Positions 1 through 9,312 of a stretch of DNA of 64,000 bases are shown piece after piece. The stretch comes from RGIG1995 sp045645205 (GTDB lineage Bacteria; Bacillota; Clostridia; Oscillospirales; CAG-272): the NCBI GenBank assembly GCA_045645205.1, contig JAZRIJ010000043.1, positions 13,304 through 77,303 of the forward strand, given 5' to 3'. The notes below the pieces were generated by a model. It worked only from the letters and a program-made list of their open reading frames with translations. It was not told where the DNA came from and did no database searches. A program made the position numbers and the translations under genes. Position 1 is the first letter of the stretch. Every line of letters begins with the position of its first letter.

Positions 1-156
1 CTCGAAAAAAGGGTAAGCGACCTTGTTATCTCGTCTACAAGCTGTCAGAAAAACGAAGCTCTTTTGCTCTGCGCACTTGACTATCTTGATGAAAGAAACA
101 AGCTTGCAAAAGAAAACGAAGAATTAAAAGCAGAACTTGCAAAGCTTAAAAAATAA
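1..156 (+). CDS. zapA: ZapA-like cell division protein, C-terminal fragment
   Basis: This reading frame is open from the first base of the window and ends at TAA 154-156, so only the last 51 residues are visible. They include SCQKNEALLLCALDYLDE followed by a charged heptad-like helix (KLAKENEELKAELAKLKK). That is the layout of the ZapA C-terminus, where a helix bearing alanines and leucines leads into a coiled coil used for dimerisation. ZapA binds FtsZ and promotes protofilament bundling at midcell. The gene sits directly upstream of a DUF4321-maf-mreBCD operon, which fits a division and shape role. The fragment is short, so another small coiled-coil protein cannot be excluded. Confidence 0.55.
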   Translation, partial: LEKRVSDLVISSTSCQKNEALLLCALDYLDERNKLAKENEELKAELAKLKK

Positions 157-170
157 AGGAATTGGATATT

Positions 171-428
171 ATGATAAAATTTATAAAATACACGGGATTT
201 CCCGTTTTGTGCGGTATAGTTTTAGGGATGATGGTTGCGACCTTTACAAAAAATATAAGCTCGTTATCCTGGCTGTCATTTGGACTTTCTTTCGGTATGA
301 CAAGCCCACTTGTTCTTGATTTAAATCTTATAAAGCTTACCTTTGGTCTGTCTGTTGATTTAAACGTAGCAACCATTGTCTGCATTACCCTTTCTCTGAT
401 TACGGCAAAATACATATACAGACGCTAA
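171..428 (+). CDS. DUF4321 family small membrane protein
   Basis: An 85-residue hydrophobic protein with two or three likely membrane segments (about residues 5-27, 30-50 and 62-82). The pattern SWLSFGLSFGMTSPLVLDLN followed by LTFGLSVDLNVATI matches the conserved core of the DUF4321 family, whose function is unknown. In Clostridia that family is usually found just upstream of maf and mreBCD, as here. ATG 171 is preferred over TTG 162 because AAAGGA ends at 160, ten bases before the ATG and only one before the TTG. Membrane location is predicted from hydrophobicity; a role in cell shape is inferred from the neighbours only. Confidence 0.7.
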   Translation: MIKFIKYTGFPVLCGIVLGMMVATFTKNISSLSWLSFGLSFGMTSPLVLDLNLIKLTFGLSVDLNVATIVCITLSLITAKYIYRR

Positions 429-444
429 AGAAGGTATTTATAGT

Positions 445-1029
445 ATGAAAATAGTACTGGCTTCAAAATCTCCGAGAAGGCGTAAAATGTTGAAAGAGCT
501 TGGGATAAAATATAATCTTTGGAACGGCGAGGCTGACGAAAGTGTCAACAGAGTATACAAACCTCATAACCTTGTAAAGCTTTTGGCAAAAAGAAAAGCA
601 TCCGCTTGCTTTGATGATATAAAAGACAAAAATTCACTTATAATTTCGGCTGATACCGTTGTTTCTTTAGACGGTATGATACTCGGCAAGCCGCAAGATG
701 ATGACGATGCTCGAAAAATGCTCCGCAGAATGAGCGGAAGTACCCACTTTGTATATTCCGGTGTTGCGGCAGTTTATAACGGAAAAACTGTTTGTGCATA
801 CGAAAAGACAAAAATTAAATTCCGTGAAATATCAGACCGCGAAATTGAAAGATACATTGCTACTGGCGAACACAGAGACAAAGCCGGCTCATACGGAATT
901 CAAGAAAAAGGCGGTTATTTCGTAGAAAGCGTTAACGGAGATATAAACAATGTTGTCGGTCTTCCCGTACTCAAACTTCGCAATATGATATTTTGTGAAT
1001 TTGGTATAGATATTTTTAATTTGGATTAA
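445..1029 (+). CDS. maf: Maf family nucleoside triphosphate pyrophosphatase
   Basis: A 194-residue cytoplasmic Maf/HAM1-superfamily enzyme that hydrolyses dTTP/UTP or modified nucleotides to the monophosphate and pyrophosphate. The N-terminal signature ASKSPRRR (residues 6-13) forms the nucleotide-binding loop. The motif SADTVV contains the catalytic Asp70, and GKP at 81-83 follows as in other family members; DKAGSYGIQ in the C-terminal part is also conserved. The length is normal for the family. It lies between the DUF4321 gene and mreB with 16- and 33-base gaps, the classical Firmicutes arrangement. The substrate class (dTTP/UTP type versus m7GTP type) was not resolved. Confidence 0.93.
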   Translation: MKIVLASKSPRRRKMLKELGIKYNLWNGEADESVNRVYKPHNLVKLLAKRKASACFDDIKDKNSLIISADTVVSLDGMILGKPQDDDDARKMLRRMSGSTHFVYSGVAAVYNGKTVCAYEKTKIKFREISDREIERYIATGEHRDKAGSYGIQEKGGYFVESVNGDINNVVGLPVLKLRNMIFCEFGIDIFNLD

Positions 1030-1062
1030 AAGAACACAGATAGTAGAAAAGAGGTGCTGATT

Positions 1063-2064
1063 GTGGCAAAAATAATCGGAGTTGACCTTGGCACATCAAA
1101 TACTTACATATACAGAAAAGGCAGAGGAATAGTTGTAAGAGAGCCCTCAGTAATAGCCATAGATGAAGAAAAAAGCAAGGTTACCGCATTAGGTGAAAGC
1201 GCTTATGAAATGCAAGGCAAAGAACCTGCGGGAATAAAAGCTGTAAGACCCATAAAAGACGGTGTTATTTCCGAATTTGACATAACCGTAGCTATGCTAC
1301 ACGGATTTTTTGTTAAGGCAGCAGGCAAAGGCAGTCTGAACAGACCGAATGTTGTCCTTGCCGTATCAAACAGCATAACCGAGGTTGAAAGAAGAGCGCT
1401 CGAAGAGGCGGCGGCTGAAGCAGGCGCTCGGAGTGTCGCGATTATCCCCTCCACATTTGCCGCGGCATTAGGCGCGGGACTTCCTATTGAAGAACCGAGA
1501 GGAAACATGATAGTTAACATAGGCGGCGGTACAACGGATGTTGCTGTTATGAGTTTGGGCGGCATTATTCAAAGCGACTCAGTGAGGGTAGGCGGAGACA
1601 AAATAGACGAAGCTATAGCCTCCTATCTAAAAAGAAAGTACAACCTTATAATAAGCATAACTGACGCTGGAGAACTGAAAAAAAATCTTGGTACTCTTGC
1701 GTACGAACCCAAAGAAAAGACGACAGAGGTATACGGACGTGATGCCGTAAGCGGACTGCCATTAAGCATAAAAATAAAAAACACCGAGCTTAAAGAACCG
1801 ATTGAGGAACAATTATCACACATAACCGACTGTATCAAGACCACACTTGAAAAACTGCACCCTGAACTTTCGGCGGATATTCACGATTACGGAATGACAC
1901 TTTCGGGTGGCGGTGCTTTGCTCGACGGAATAGATGATTATTTCTCAAAGCTTCTGGGCTTTGAGGTAAAGATAGCAGAAAAACCGCTCGATTGCTGTGT
2001 TGAAGGCATACAAAAGGTTATTGAACTGTTTCCTGACGCGATAAGCTTTAATGCAAGACAATAA
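1063..2064 (+). CDS. mreB: Rod shape-determining protein MreB
   Basis: An actin-like ATPase of 333 residues that forms membrane-bound filaments guiding the elongation machinery. The phosphate-1 loop GVDLGTSNTYIY is at the N-terminus, the phosphate-2 motif NIGGGTTDVAV lies in the middle and the adenosine motif SGGGALLDG near the C-terminus. The first GTG of the frame is at 1054, but GTG 1063 is chosen because GAGGTG (1051-1056) then sits six bases upstream and the protein starts MAKIIGVDLG as in homologues. It is followed directly by mreC and mreD, so it is the shape-determining MreB rather than an isolated Mbl paralogue. Confidence 0.95.
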   Translation: MAKIIGVDLGTSNTYIYRKGRGIVVREPSVIAIDEEKSKVTALGESAYEMQGKEPAGIKAVRPIKDGVISEFDITVAMLHGFFVKAAGKGSLNRPNVVLAVSNSITEVERRALEEAAAEAGARSVAIIPSTFAAALGAGLPIEEPRGNMIVNIGGGTTDVAVMSLGGIIQSDSVRVGGDKIDEAIASYLKRKYNLIISITDAGELKKNLGTLAYEPKEKTTEVYGRDAVSGLPLSIKIKNTELKEPIEEQLSHITDCIKTTLEKLHPELSADIHDYGMTLSGGGALLDGIDDYFSKLLGFEVKIAEKPLDCCVEGIQKVIELFPDAISFNARQ

Positions 2065-2079
2065 CAGGAGAATAATACA

Positions 2080-2919
2080 TTGAAAAATCTGTTTCAAAAC
2101 AAATTTATGATAGTGCTTATAGTAATTTCTGTGTTGCTCGTAGGCACGACATCGTTCATCTCAGCTTTAGGCTATACCTCCTATGTCAGAAATGCCATAG
2201 GTATTGTTTTAACGCCCGTTCAGCAGGGAGCAAACTTTATTTTTGACAGCATTGAAAATATTTTTTCTTCAAAAGAAGACTACAAGAAGCTGAAAAAAGA
2301 AAATGAAGAATTAAAAAAGCAACTTGCCGATAACAAAGCTTGTCTTTCCGAGGCAGAGCTTGCAATTGCACAATACAAAGAGCTGAAAAATTACCTCGGC
2401 ATTAAGGAAGAACATACCAACATTACTTTTGAAAACGCAGTCGTAACAGGCAGACAGTCAGGCACACACACAACGATATATACCGTAAACAAGGGTACCT
2501 ATCACGGCATTAACCCCGGTATGCCTGTTATAGACAATTACGGTGTTGTTGGCTGTGTCAGCGAGGCAGGACTTACATGGTGCAAGGTTACATCGGTTAT
2601 TGAACCTGATATCTCATTAGGTATAATTGTTGAACGAACAGGAGACAGCGGTATTTGTAACGGAAGCTTTACGGCAGCAAAGAACGGACTTTGTGTTGTG
2701 TCATACCTTCCTGCAGATACTGACATTAAAGAAGGTGACATAATAATTACATCAGATGAAAGCTCTGTGTACCCAAAGGGACTTCTTGTAGGAACGATAA
2801 AATCAATTGAACCTGATCCCGTTTCAAGAGAAATAAAAGCATACGTTGAACCGGCGTCAAATCTTACGGAAGTAGAAAAGGTAATGATAATTACCGGATT
2901 TGAAAGCGTTTATGAATAA
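2080..2919 (+). CDS. mreC: Rod shape-determining protein MreC
   Basis: A 279-residue bitopic protein with a membrane segment at about residues 8-30, a lysine/glutamate-rich coiled coil at about 62-95 and the extracellular beta-barrel domain containing VNKGTYHGINPGMPVIDN and VGCVSEAG, typical of MreC. MreC links MreB filaments to the wall synthases, including the PBP encoded downstream. The start is TTG 2080, with ACAGGAG nine bases before it. The 3' end overlaps mreD by eight bases, so the two are translationally coupled. The length is normal for the family. Confidence 0.93.
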   Translation: MKNLFQNKFMIVLIVISVLLVGTTSFISALGYTSYVRNAIGIVLTPVQQGANFIFDSIENIFSSKEDYKKLKKENEELKKQLADNKACLSEAELAIAQYKELKNYLGIKEEHTNITFENAVVTGRQSGTHTTIYTVNKGTYHGINPGMPVIDNYGVVGCVSEAGLTWCKVTSVIEPDISLGIIVERTGDSGICNGSFTAAKNGLCVVSYLPADTDIKEGDIIITSDESSVYPKGLLVGTIKSIEPDPVSREIKAYVEPASNLTEVEKVMIITGFESVYE

Positions 2920-3457
2920 GAATTTCAGTTTAGATTATTTATTGGATATACTTATTTACGGTCTGCTTGCCATACTACTTGCGGTATTGCAAACGACCCT
3001 TTTGCCGCGCTTTCAGATATATAACGCTCTGCCCGATATAATAATAGGCGCTGTCTGCTGTATCGGGGTATACAGAAGAGAGAACATTTCGGCGCTTTTC
3101 GGTTTATTTGCCGGACTATGTGTTGAAGCTTTGGGCAGCACGGGTCTTTCTTTACTTCCTCTGTTTTATACCTTTGCAGGCTATGTCTGCGGAAGAGTGG
3201 GAACAAACGCAAGAGAAAAAGCTCACTTTGCCGCATTTCTCATATCCCTGCCTTTGCTATGCCTTTCAAGAACAGTTCTTTCATTCTTTAATCATTTTAT
3301 AAATTACTTTGGAAATTTAGATTTTAAACAACTTTTTCTCTTTACCATTTTACCCGAATATATATATACTCTCGTTATGTGTTTTCCCGTTTTTTTGTTG
3401 GTAAAGCTATTTGAGATCCCATTAAATGCCACAAGGAAGAGAGGAGGATTGTATTGA
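2912..3457 (+). CDS. mreD: Rod shape-determining protein MreD
   Basis: A 181-residue integral membrane protein with about five hydrophobic segments. The early segment LLAVLQTTLLPRF followed by YNALPDIIIGAVCCIG is the usual MreD N-terminal pattern. It works with MreC and the elongation transpeptidase. ATG 2912 is chosen because the protein then begins MNKNFSLDYLLDI; TTG 2900 lies deeper inside mreC and has no better ribosome binding site. Its stop (3455-3457) overlaps the start of the next PBP gene. MreD is poorly conserved, so the call rests on position, size and topology as much as on motifs. Confidence 0.85.
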   Translation: MNKNFSLDYLLDILIYGLLAILLAVLQTTLLPRFQIYNALPDIIIGAVCCIGVYRRENISALFGLFAGLCVEALGSTGLSLLPLFYTFAGYVCGRVGTNAREKAHFAAFLISLPLLCLSRTVLSFFNHFINYFGNLDFKQLFLFTILPEYIYTLVMCFPVFLLVKLFEIPLNATRKRGGLY

Positions 3458-5550
3458 AAAAACAAGGAAGATACAATTTCAGATACATTTTACTGACCGC
3501 TCTTTTTATTCTTGTATTTGTTGCGTTTTTTGCAAAGATAATATACATGCAGTACACAGCACCCGAAAAAACAACCGATTCCGAGCTGTCGGTCAGAACG
3601 CTGAACGTTAAGGCACTAAGGGGCGAAATATACGACCGCAACGGAATTAAGCTTGTATCAAACAACTATACATACGACGTTCACCTCGATGCAGGCAGTT
3701 TGCCAAAAAGCAATTTTGGTATAAACAACACGCTTATTACTCTTATTAATATTTTAGACGAAGACATAGACACTCCTTTTTTCCCTATTCAAAACGAACT
3801 TGAAAATGCGGAATACAAAGCTTTTGAAACTGATAGTTCAGAATATAAGAGCTTTATGAAAATGCTGGACAGATTCAATCTTTCAAGAGACACCTCATGC
3901 CAAGACTTAATTGCTTTTCTATGCAACAGATACGGACTAATCGGCAGAGATAATAAATATACAGTTGATGAAAAATATATTATTTCGGTAACAGCATTGC
4001 GTTATGAAGCCGAAAGACAAAATTTCAGTACTCTTAATCCCTTTACAGTTGCCACAAATATAACTTTGAAAAAGCTAACCGCAGTGGAGGAAGCCTATCT
4101 TGACGGTGTCGAGATAGAAAAGAACGCAGATCGGATTTACAACTATCCGGGTTATGCCAGCCATATACTTGGCAGAACAGGTAAAATACAGTCAGAGGAT
4201 TTAGAGTACTATACTGAAAAAGGATACTCCATGGACGCAATTGTCGGTATTGACGGAGTTGAGAAATCATTTGAGGAATACTTGAGGGGGATTGACGGCA
4301 CACTTGTTATTGTAGAAGACAAAAACGGAAATATAGTTGACGAATACTACAAGACCGAGCCTGTTCCCGGCAAAGACATATATCTTACACTCGATATAAA
4401 TTTACAGATAACAGCTGAAGACTCCCTTGCATATAATATTGAATATATAAAAACTAAGGCTGACAAGGAAATTGCCGAAGAAACAGCAAAATATACCGAT
4501 AATAACGGTAATCTTCTTCCCAATGCCGATATACCGCAATATATAGGCGAAGACGTTACATCAGGAGCGGCTACTTTAGTTAACCCAAACAACGGTGAAA
4601 TATACGCCCTGGCTTCCTATCCAACCTTTGATCTTTCTACATTTTTGCAGGATTATAACAGTTTACTCAAAGCAGAAAACACTCCCCTTTTCAACAGAGC
4701 TCTGCTTGGCACCTACGAGCCTGGTTCTACATTTAAAATAAGCGTAGCGGCAGCTGCTCTTGAACACGGTATCATAAACAGAAATACAACTATTTTTGAC
4801 AGCGGAGTATATAAATATTACAAAGACTTTCAGCCTGAATGTTGGATATATACATCTTACGGCTACGGGCACGGCAATATGAACGTTATATCAGCCATTC
4901 AACATTCCTGCAACTACTTCTTTTATGATATAGGAAAACAATTAACCATTAATACTCTTAATTCATATTGCAAAACCTTAGGACTTGGTCAACATACGGG
5001 AATTGAACTTCCCGAAGCAAACGGAATTTTGGCAGGTCCCGAATACAGCGCATCTATCAATAAGCAATGGGTTCCCGGCGATACAGTACAGGCATCAATC
5101 GGACAATCGGACAATACATTTACTCCACTACAAATATCCATGTATCTTTCAACCATCGTCAACGGTGGAACAAGATATAAGGCGCATTTGCTCCATTCTG
5201 TCCGTGAATACGGCACAAATAAGATAATATATGAGGAATTGCCATCGGCTTTAAACACTGTTCAGTTATCAGCCGAGAATCTTGAAATTTTAAAAACAGG
5301 TATGAAAAACGTTATGGAAAACGGTACTGCCGCCCCTGTTTTTTCAGATTATCCCATTGAAATGGGTGGTAAAACCGGTACTGCGCAGGTTGGAAAAAAC
5401 AAGAGTAACAATGGTATTTTTATGGCATTTGCTCCTTATGATGTTCCCGAGATCGTTGCATCCTGCATTATTGAGCAGGCAGGAGGCAGTAATGACGTCG
5501 GATTGACTGTAAGGCGAATGTTTAACAAATATTTTAATATTGTTGAATAA
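3454..5550 (+). CDS. Class B penicillin-binding protein (PBP2-type elongation transpeptidase)
   Basis: A 698-residue bitopic transpeptidase that cross-links peptidoglycan outside the membrane. An N-terminal membrane anchor (about 11-33) is followed by the dimerisation domain (ALRGEIYDRNG near 54-64). The transpeptidase domain carries the three active-site motifs: STFK with Ser425/Lys428, SCN at 485-487 and KTG at 640-642. TTG 3454 is used as start, preceded by GAGGAGG, and overlaps mreD by four bases. Its place after mreBCD indicates the elongation enzyme PBP2 (MrdA). A second class B PBP, with PASTA domains, is in the division cluster at 53673-55922. No rodA partner follows here. Confidence 0.9.
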   Translation: MKKQGRYNFRYILLTALFILVFVAFFAKIIYMQYTAPEKTTDSELSVRTLNVKALRGEIYDRNGIKLVSNNYTYDVHLDAGSLPKSNFGINNTLITLINILDEDIDTPFFPIQNELENAEYKAFETDSSEYKSFMKMLDRFNLSRDTSCQDLIAFLCNRYGLIGRDNKYTVDEKYIISVTALRYEAERQNFSTLNPFTVATNITLKKLTAVEEAYLDGVEIEKNADRIYNYPGYASHILGRTGKIQSEDLEYYTEKGYSMDAIVGIDGVEKSFEEYLRGIDGTLVIVEDKNGNIVDEYYKTEPVPGKDIYLTLDINLQITAEDSLAYNIEYIKTKADKEIAEETAKYTDNNGNLLPNADIPQYIGEDVTSGAATLVNPNNGEIYALASYPTFDLSTFLQDYNSLLKAENTPLFNRALLGTYEPGSTFKISVAAAALEHGIINRNTTIFDSGVYKYYKDFQPECWIYTSYGYGHGNMNVISAIQHSCNYFFYDIGKQLTINTLNSYCKTLGLGQHTGIELPEANGILAGPEYSASINKQWVPGDTVQASIGQSDNTFTPLQISMYLSTIVNGGTRYKAHLLHSVREYGTNKIIYEELPSALNTVQLSAENLEILKTGMKNVMENGTAAPVFSDYPIEMGGKTGTAQVGKNKSNNGIFMAFAPYDVPEIVASCIIEQAGGSNDVGLTVRRMFNKYFNIVE

Positions 5551-5577
5551 ATATTATTTTTACGGAGTTTTAGTAAA

Positions 5578-6780
5578 ATGAAAAAAATTATACTTTTAAT
5601 GATTGTATGTACAGTTGCAATTATTTCACTGTCATGTAAATCAAAAACACCCGATACAAATGGATTTGAGTGTGAATTTGACAATGAAACCATGACTGCC
5701 TCTGTTATGGGATATACCGGAAACGAAGACGTTATAACCATTCCTAAGCTTATCGGGGACTACACTGTAACTTCAATCGGCAGGAATGCATTTAAAGAAA
5801 TGTATGATGTTTCTAAAATATTAATCCCAGAAACAGTTACATCAATAGAAGCCTCGGCATTTGAGCTATGCGTAAGTCTTGAAGAAATTATCCTTCCCTC
5901 TTCTTTGCAAAAACTTGGAAATACAGCCTTTGCAAGCTGTCGCAGCTTGAAAAAAATAACAATTCCTGCAAATGTATCATCTATTGGTCTTTGCGTATTT
6001 ACGGGATGTACATCTCTTGAAACCATAAAGGTTGATGAAAACAATATAAGCTATTCTTCGGACAAATACGGCGTACTGCTTGACAAAAATCAAACAACAG
6101 TTATTCAATTCCCTTTAGGCAGTCAGCACTTAAACTATGAAATGCCCGAAACAGTTACAAAAATTTTAAGTTATGCATTTGAAAAAACGCAGTATCTTGA
6201 AGCGGTAACATTTTCTCCCAAGCTAAAAATTATTGAAAGCTACGCTTTTCAGGCATCAAGTATTAGAGAAGCAATTTTTTTCGACGGACTTGAAGAAATC
6301 GGTTCATTTTGCTTTAATGAATCAAAGTTAATTACCCTTGAACTTGGAAACACGGTAAAAAAGCTGGGCGACTCCGCTTTTAGTTGGTGCGTATCTCTCG
6401 GTAATGTTACTATCCCGGCCCCCCTTGAAAGTATCGGCACATCAGCATTCTATATGTGTACTTCTGTATCAGAATATAAAGTTGACAAAGATAACAAAGC
6501 TTTTTTGAGTGATGAAAACGGTGTGCTTTTTGATAAGAGTATGACCTATCTTATGTATTATCCTATAGCAAGCACAGCAACGGAATATACTATTCCCTAT
6601 GGAGTGGAAACTATCTCCGCACGAGCATTCTCTCCTTCGCTCAATCTGAAAATAGTTACAGTGCCTGATTCTGTCGAAACAATAAGCGAACAGGCATTTG
6701 CGTATTGTACAAACCTTAATAATATTGTCTATGAAGGAAGTCAGCCGAAAAATATAGCTGAAAACGCATTCGAAAAATAA
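5578..6780 (+). CDS. BspA-like leucine-rich repeat lipoprotein
   Basis: A 400-residue secreted protein. A hydrophobic leader ends in a lipobox-like ISLSC (Cys20), so lipid anchoring is likely although Ser at -3 is not ideal. The rest consists of BspA/LRR_5 repeats of about 23 residues with the pattern VTSIGxxAFxxCxSLxxIxIPxxV; roughly ten units are visible, with two longer islands (about 150-180 and 295-325) containing D-K-N-x-x-Y/F-x-S turns. Such proteins are surface-exposed and often mediate binding, but the ligand is unknown. It lies 27 bases after the PBP gene on the same strand and shares the terminator at 6840-6861, so it may belong to the mre operon. Confidence 0.8.
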   Translation: MKKIILLMIVCTVAIISLSCKSKTPDTNGFECEFDNETMTASVMGYTGNEDVITIPKLIGDYTVTSIGRNAFKEMYDVSKILIPETVTSIEASAFELCVSLEEIILPSSLQKLGNTAFASCRSLKKITIPANVSSIGLCVFTGCTSLETIKVDENNISYSSDKYGVLLDKNQTTVIQFPLGSQHLNYEMPETVTKILSYAFEKTQYLEAVTFSPKLKIIESYAFQASSIREAIFFDGLEEIGSFCFNESKLITLELGNTVKKLGDSAFSWCVSLGNVTIPAPLESIGTSAFYMCTSVSEYKVDKDNKAFLSDENGVLFDKSMTYLMYYPIASTATEYTIPYGVETISARAFSPSLNLKIVTVPDSVETISEQAFAYCTNLNNIVYEGSQPKNIAENAFEK

Positions 6781-6839
6781 ACTGTATTGTTTTGACCAAA
6801 CTTTTTAGAGAGCATGACAGGTATTTTTTCTTATACAAA

Positions 6840-6861
6840 AAAGGAGGCAAATGCCTCCTTT
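6840..6861. terminator. Bidirectional terminator between the LRR gene and pgsA
   Basis: The inverted repeat AAAGGAGGC / GCCTCCTTT forms a stem of about nine base pairs with a four-base loop. On the + strand it is followed by TAAATTTTT; on the - strand by a run of six T. It separates two convergent transcription units, ending the mre operon on one side and recA-recX-rimO-pgsA on the other. Confidence 0.85.
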
Positions 6862-6878
6862 AAATTTTTAATATATGC

Positions 6879-7472
6879 TTACTTTTCGGGATCAAGCAAG
6901 GGCCAGTATGCCTTGAGATAGTCAAGTCCCGACCATATCGTCATAAACACCATAAAAGCCAATGATACATAGCTCAAAACATGATATTGATTTATAAATG
7001 TATTTGCAAAAAATGCAGGTTCAAGAATCATTACAAGTATAGCAACTATCTGAGATACGGTCTTAATCTTTCCAAGATAAGCCGCCGCAATAACTACCGA
7101 CGCGCCGTTTGATGCAATCATACGCAAAGAGGTTACTGCAAGCTCACGCAAGATAACCGTAAAAGTTGCCCATGCAAAAATCATAAAGAACAGTTTATCT
7201 TCTGTCAACGTTGTCAATATGGCTATATATCCGCCAATCGTCATAAGTTTGTCTGCAACAGGGTCAAGAAATTTACCAAAATCCGTTATAAGATTATGCT
7301 TTCTTGCTATTTTTCCATCAAGCATATCGGTCAAAGCGGTAAGTCCGAATATTGCCGCCGCCGCTATTCTTGACCAAAACTGTCCAAATACGGGAAACAT
7401 AATTATGAACATAAAAAACGGAATCATTATCATTCTTAAAACCGTCAATTTGTTCGGAAGATTCATTTTCAT
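6879..7472 (-). CDS. pgsA: CDP-diacylglycerol-glycerol-3-phosphate 3-phosphatidyltransferase
   Basis: A 197-residue membrane enzyme making phosphatidylglycerol phosphate from CDP-diacylglycerol and glycerol-3-phosphate. The CDP-alcohol phosphatidyltransferase signature is complete: Asp49 and Asp52, Gly53, Ala56-Arg57, Gly66, Asp70 and Asp74. About five hydrophobic helices follow. ATG 7472 overlaps the rimO stop codon (TAATG) and TAGGAG is ten bases upstream. It is the last gene of the recA-recX-rimO-pgsA unit. The specificity for glycerol-3-phosphate is inferred from family similarity and from the length. Confidence 0.92.
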   Translation of the reverse strand: MKMNLPNKLTVLRMIMIPFFMFIIMFPVFGQFWSRIAAAAIFGLTALTDMLDGKIARKHNLITDFGKFLDPVADKLMTIGGYIAILTTLTEDKLFFMIFAWATFTVILRELAVTSLRMIASNGASVVIAAAYLGKIKTVSQIVAILVMILEPAFFANTFINQYHVLSYVSLAFMVFMTIWSGLDYLKAYWPLLDPEK

Positions 7473-8800
7473 TATTTCGTTTCTCCTATCAAATCATAAT
7501 CGAGCACTTCTGTTATTTTGACATTATATATCTTACCCTCAGGAAGTCTCTTTCCGCAGGTAAAGTAAACTTTTCCGTCAATTTCGGGTGCATCGGCAGT
7601 GCTTCTGCCAAAATGCGCCCCCGATACTGAATCGTAACCCTCACAAAGCACTTTTATCACCTTGCCAACCTTTGCCTCATTATATGCGGCATTGATATCA
7701 TACTGCATATCCATTATAATATCGCATCTGTCTTGTTTTGTTTGCTCGTCTACTTGATCATCAAATTCATAGGCAGGTGTTCCCTCTTCTCTGGAGTATG
7801 TAAACGCACCGAGACGTTCAAATCTTGTTTCCTTCAGATATTCGCATAGCTCTGTGAAATCCTCCTCAGTCTCTCCGGGAAAGCCTGTTATAACAGTTGT
7901 ACGCAATGTTATATCGGGGATTGCCTTACGAAGTCTTTCAACAGCGCTCTTTATAACAGCCTGTCCGCCGTGGCGGTTCATTCGTTTAAGTACATTTTCT
8001 GAAATATGCTGAATAGGCATATCAATATACTTTACCACACGGTCATTTGTTTTTATTTCCTCGATAAGCTCATCAGTTATCTTGTCGGGATAACAGTACA
8101 AAAGTCTTATCCAATGAATATTTGTTTCATCGGTTATTCTGCGTATAAGCTCTGCCAATTTATATTCGCCATAAAGGTCAACGCCGTATCTTGTTGTATC
8201 CTGTGCAACAAGGGTCAGCTCAAGTACACCCAAAGACTCAAGATTTTTTGCCTCTTTAACAATATCCTCCATAGTTCTGCTTCTGAACTTACCTCTAATT
8301 GCTGGAATAGCGCAGTATGCGCACTTATTGTCGCACCCCTCTGCAATTTTTAGATATGCCATATATTCAGGCGTGGTAACAAGTCTGTCACCGCTGAAAT
8401 CATAGTTGTCTATATCTCCAAACTTTTTAAAAAATTTCTTCTTTTCAACGCTTTTTACTGCCTCAGCAATATCATGTATAGCCGCAACACCTATGACCGC
8501 ATCACATTCGGGCAATTCCTTTACAAGCTCATCACGATATCTTTCGGAGAGACAGCCTGTAACAATAATTCCCTTGCATTTTGCATTTGTCTTAAGCCAT
8601 GCTGCGTCAAGAATGGTGTCTATAGACTCCTGCTTTGCACCTTCGGTAAAAGCGCAGGTATTTATTATAATTATATCCGCTTCTGTCTCCTCGGGAGTGA
8701 TCTCATACCCTGCCGTGTAAAGCTCATTCAGCATTATTTCGGTATCGATCTGGTTTTTTGGACAGCCAAGAGATATAAATCCCACTTTAGTCTTCTTCAT
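7472..8800 (-). CDS. rimO: Ribosomal protein S12 methylthiotransferase RimO
   Basis: A radical SAM enzyme of 442 residues that adds a methylthio group to the conserved aspartate of ribosomal protein S12. The N-terminal UPF0004 domain starts FISLGCPKNQIDTE. The radical SAM cluster motif is CDNKCAYC and is followed by IPAIRGKFRSR; a TRAM domain ends the protein. The SLGCPKNxxD signature separates RimO from the tRNA enzyme MiaB. The frame is open from ATG 8827; ATG 8800 is preferred because the protein then begins MKKTKVGFISLG, with GAGG 13 bases upstream. It overlaps recX by 14 bases. Confidence 0.94.
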   Translation of the reverse strand: MKKTKVGFISLGCPKNQIDTEIMLNELYTAGYEITPEETEADIIIINTCAFTEGAKQESIDTILDAAWLKTNAKCKGIIVTGCLSERYRDELVKELPECDAVIGVAAIHDIAEAVKSVEKKKFFKKFGDIDNYDFSGDRLVTTPEYMAYLKIAEGCDNKCAYCAIPAIRGKFRSRTMEDIVKEAKNLESLGVLELTLVAQDTTRYGVDLYGEYKLAELIRRITDETNIHWIRLLYCYPDKITDELIEEIKTNDRVVKYIDMPIQHISENVLKRMNRHGGQAVIKSAVERLRKAIPDITLRTTVITGFPGETEEDFTELCEYLKETRFERLGAFTYSREEGTPAYEFDDQVDEQTKQDRCDIIMDMQYDINAAYNEAKVGKVIKVLCEGYDSVSGAHFGRSTADAPEIDGKVYFTCGKRLPEGKIYNVKITEVLDYDLIGETK

Positions 8801-9305
8801 TTTCTTCAAGCAACCTCGTGTATGCATATTTTATTTCCGCATAGCCATAGCCATAGCGCGCTAATGCCGCCGTAACCGACCTTGCGGTTTTACTGTCAAG
8901 TATTTTTTCCGCCAGCCTTTTCTTTCGAACCAGCTTCAGACAATTTTCTTTAAAATCCACCTCGGAAACACATTCATCAAACTGCTCACCGATAAGGCTT
9001 TTATCAAAGCCTTTTTTTTGCAGTTCAAGTTTTATCCTGCTCCGACCGTACAGCTTTTTGTCTGCTAAGTATTCTGACACCGAATGCATAAGCCGCGCAT
9101 CATTTATAAGTCCGGCTTCCTTTAGTTTTTCGACAGCACGGTCAATTGCCACTTCGTCAAAGCCTTTTCTTTCAAGCTTGTTACGGAGATTTTTCTCTGT
9201 ATTATCGGCAAAAACCAAAATGTTTGTCGCCGCCGCCATTACCTCTTTTACAGACTCATCACGCGGCTTGGGTTCGTCTTTGTCAATATCATCTATTCTT
9301 TTCAT
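8787..9305 (-). CDS. recX: Regulatory protein RecX
   Basis: A 172-residue, mostly helical protein that binds RecA filaments and modulates recombinase activity. The family's three-helix repeats are visible as ATNILVFADNTEKNLRNKL, then GLINDARLMHSVSEY and the characteristic KLYGRSRIKLELQKKGF, where the YGxxRIxxEL motif is diagnostic. It starts seven bases after the recA stop and is transcribed with it. The ribosome binding site is weak (TTGAG), which fits the low RecX/RecA ratio known from other bacteria, though that is an inference. Confidence 0.92.
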   Translation of the reverse strand: MKRIDDIDKDEPKPRDESVKEVMAAATNILVFADNTEKNLRNKLERKGFDEVAIDRAVEKLKEAGLINDARLMHSVSEYLADKKLYGRSRIKLELQKKGFDKSLIGEQFDECVSEVDFKENCLKLVRKKRLAEKILDSKTARSVTAALARYGYGYAEIKYAYTRLLEENEED

Positions 9306-9312
9306 AACTCAA

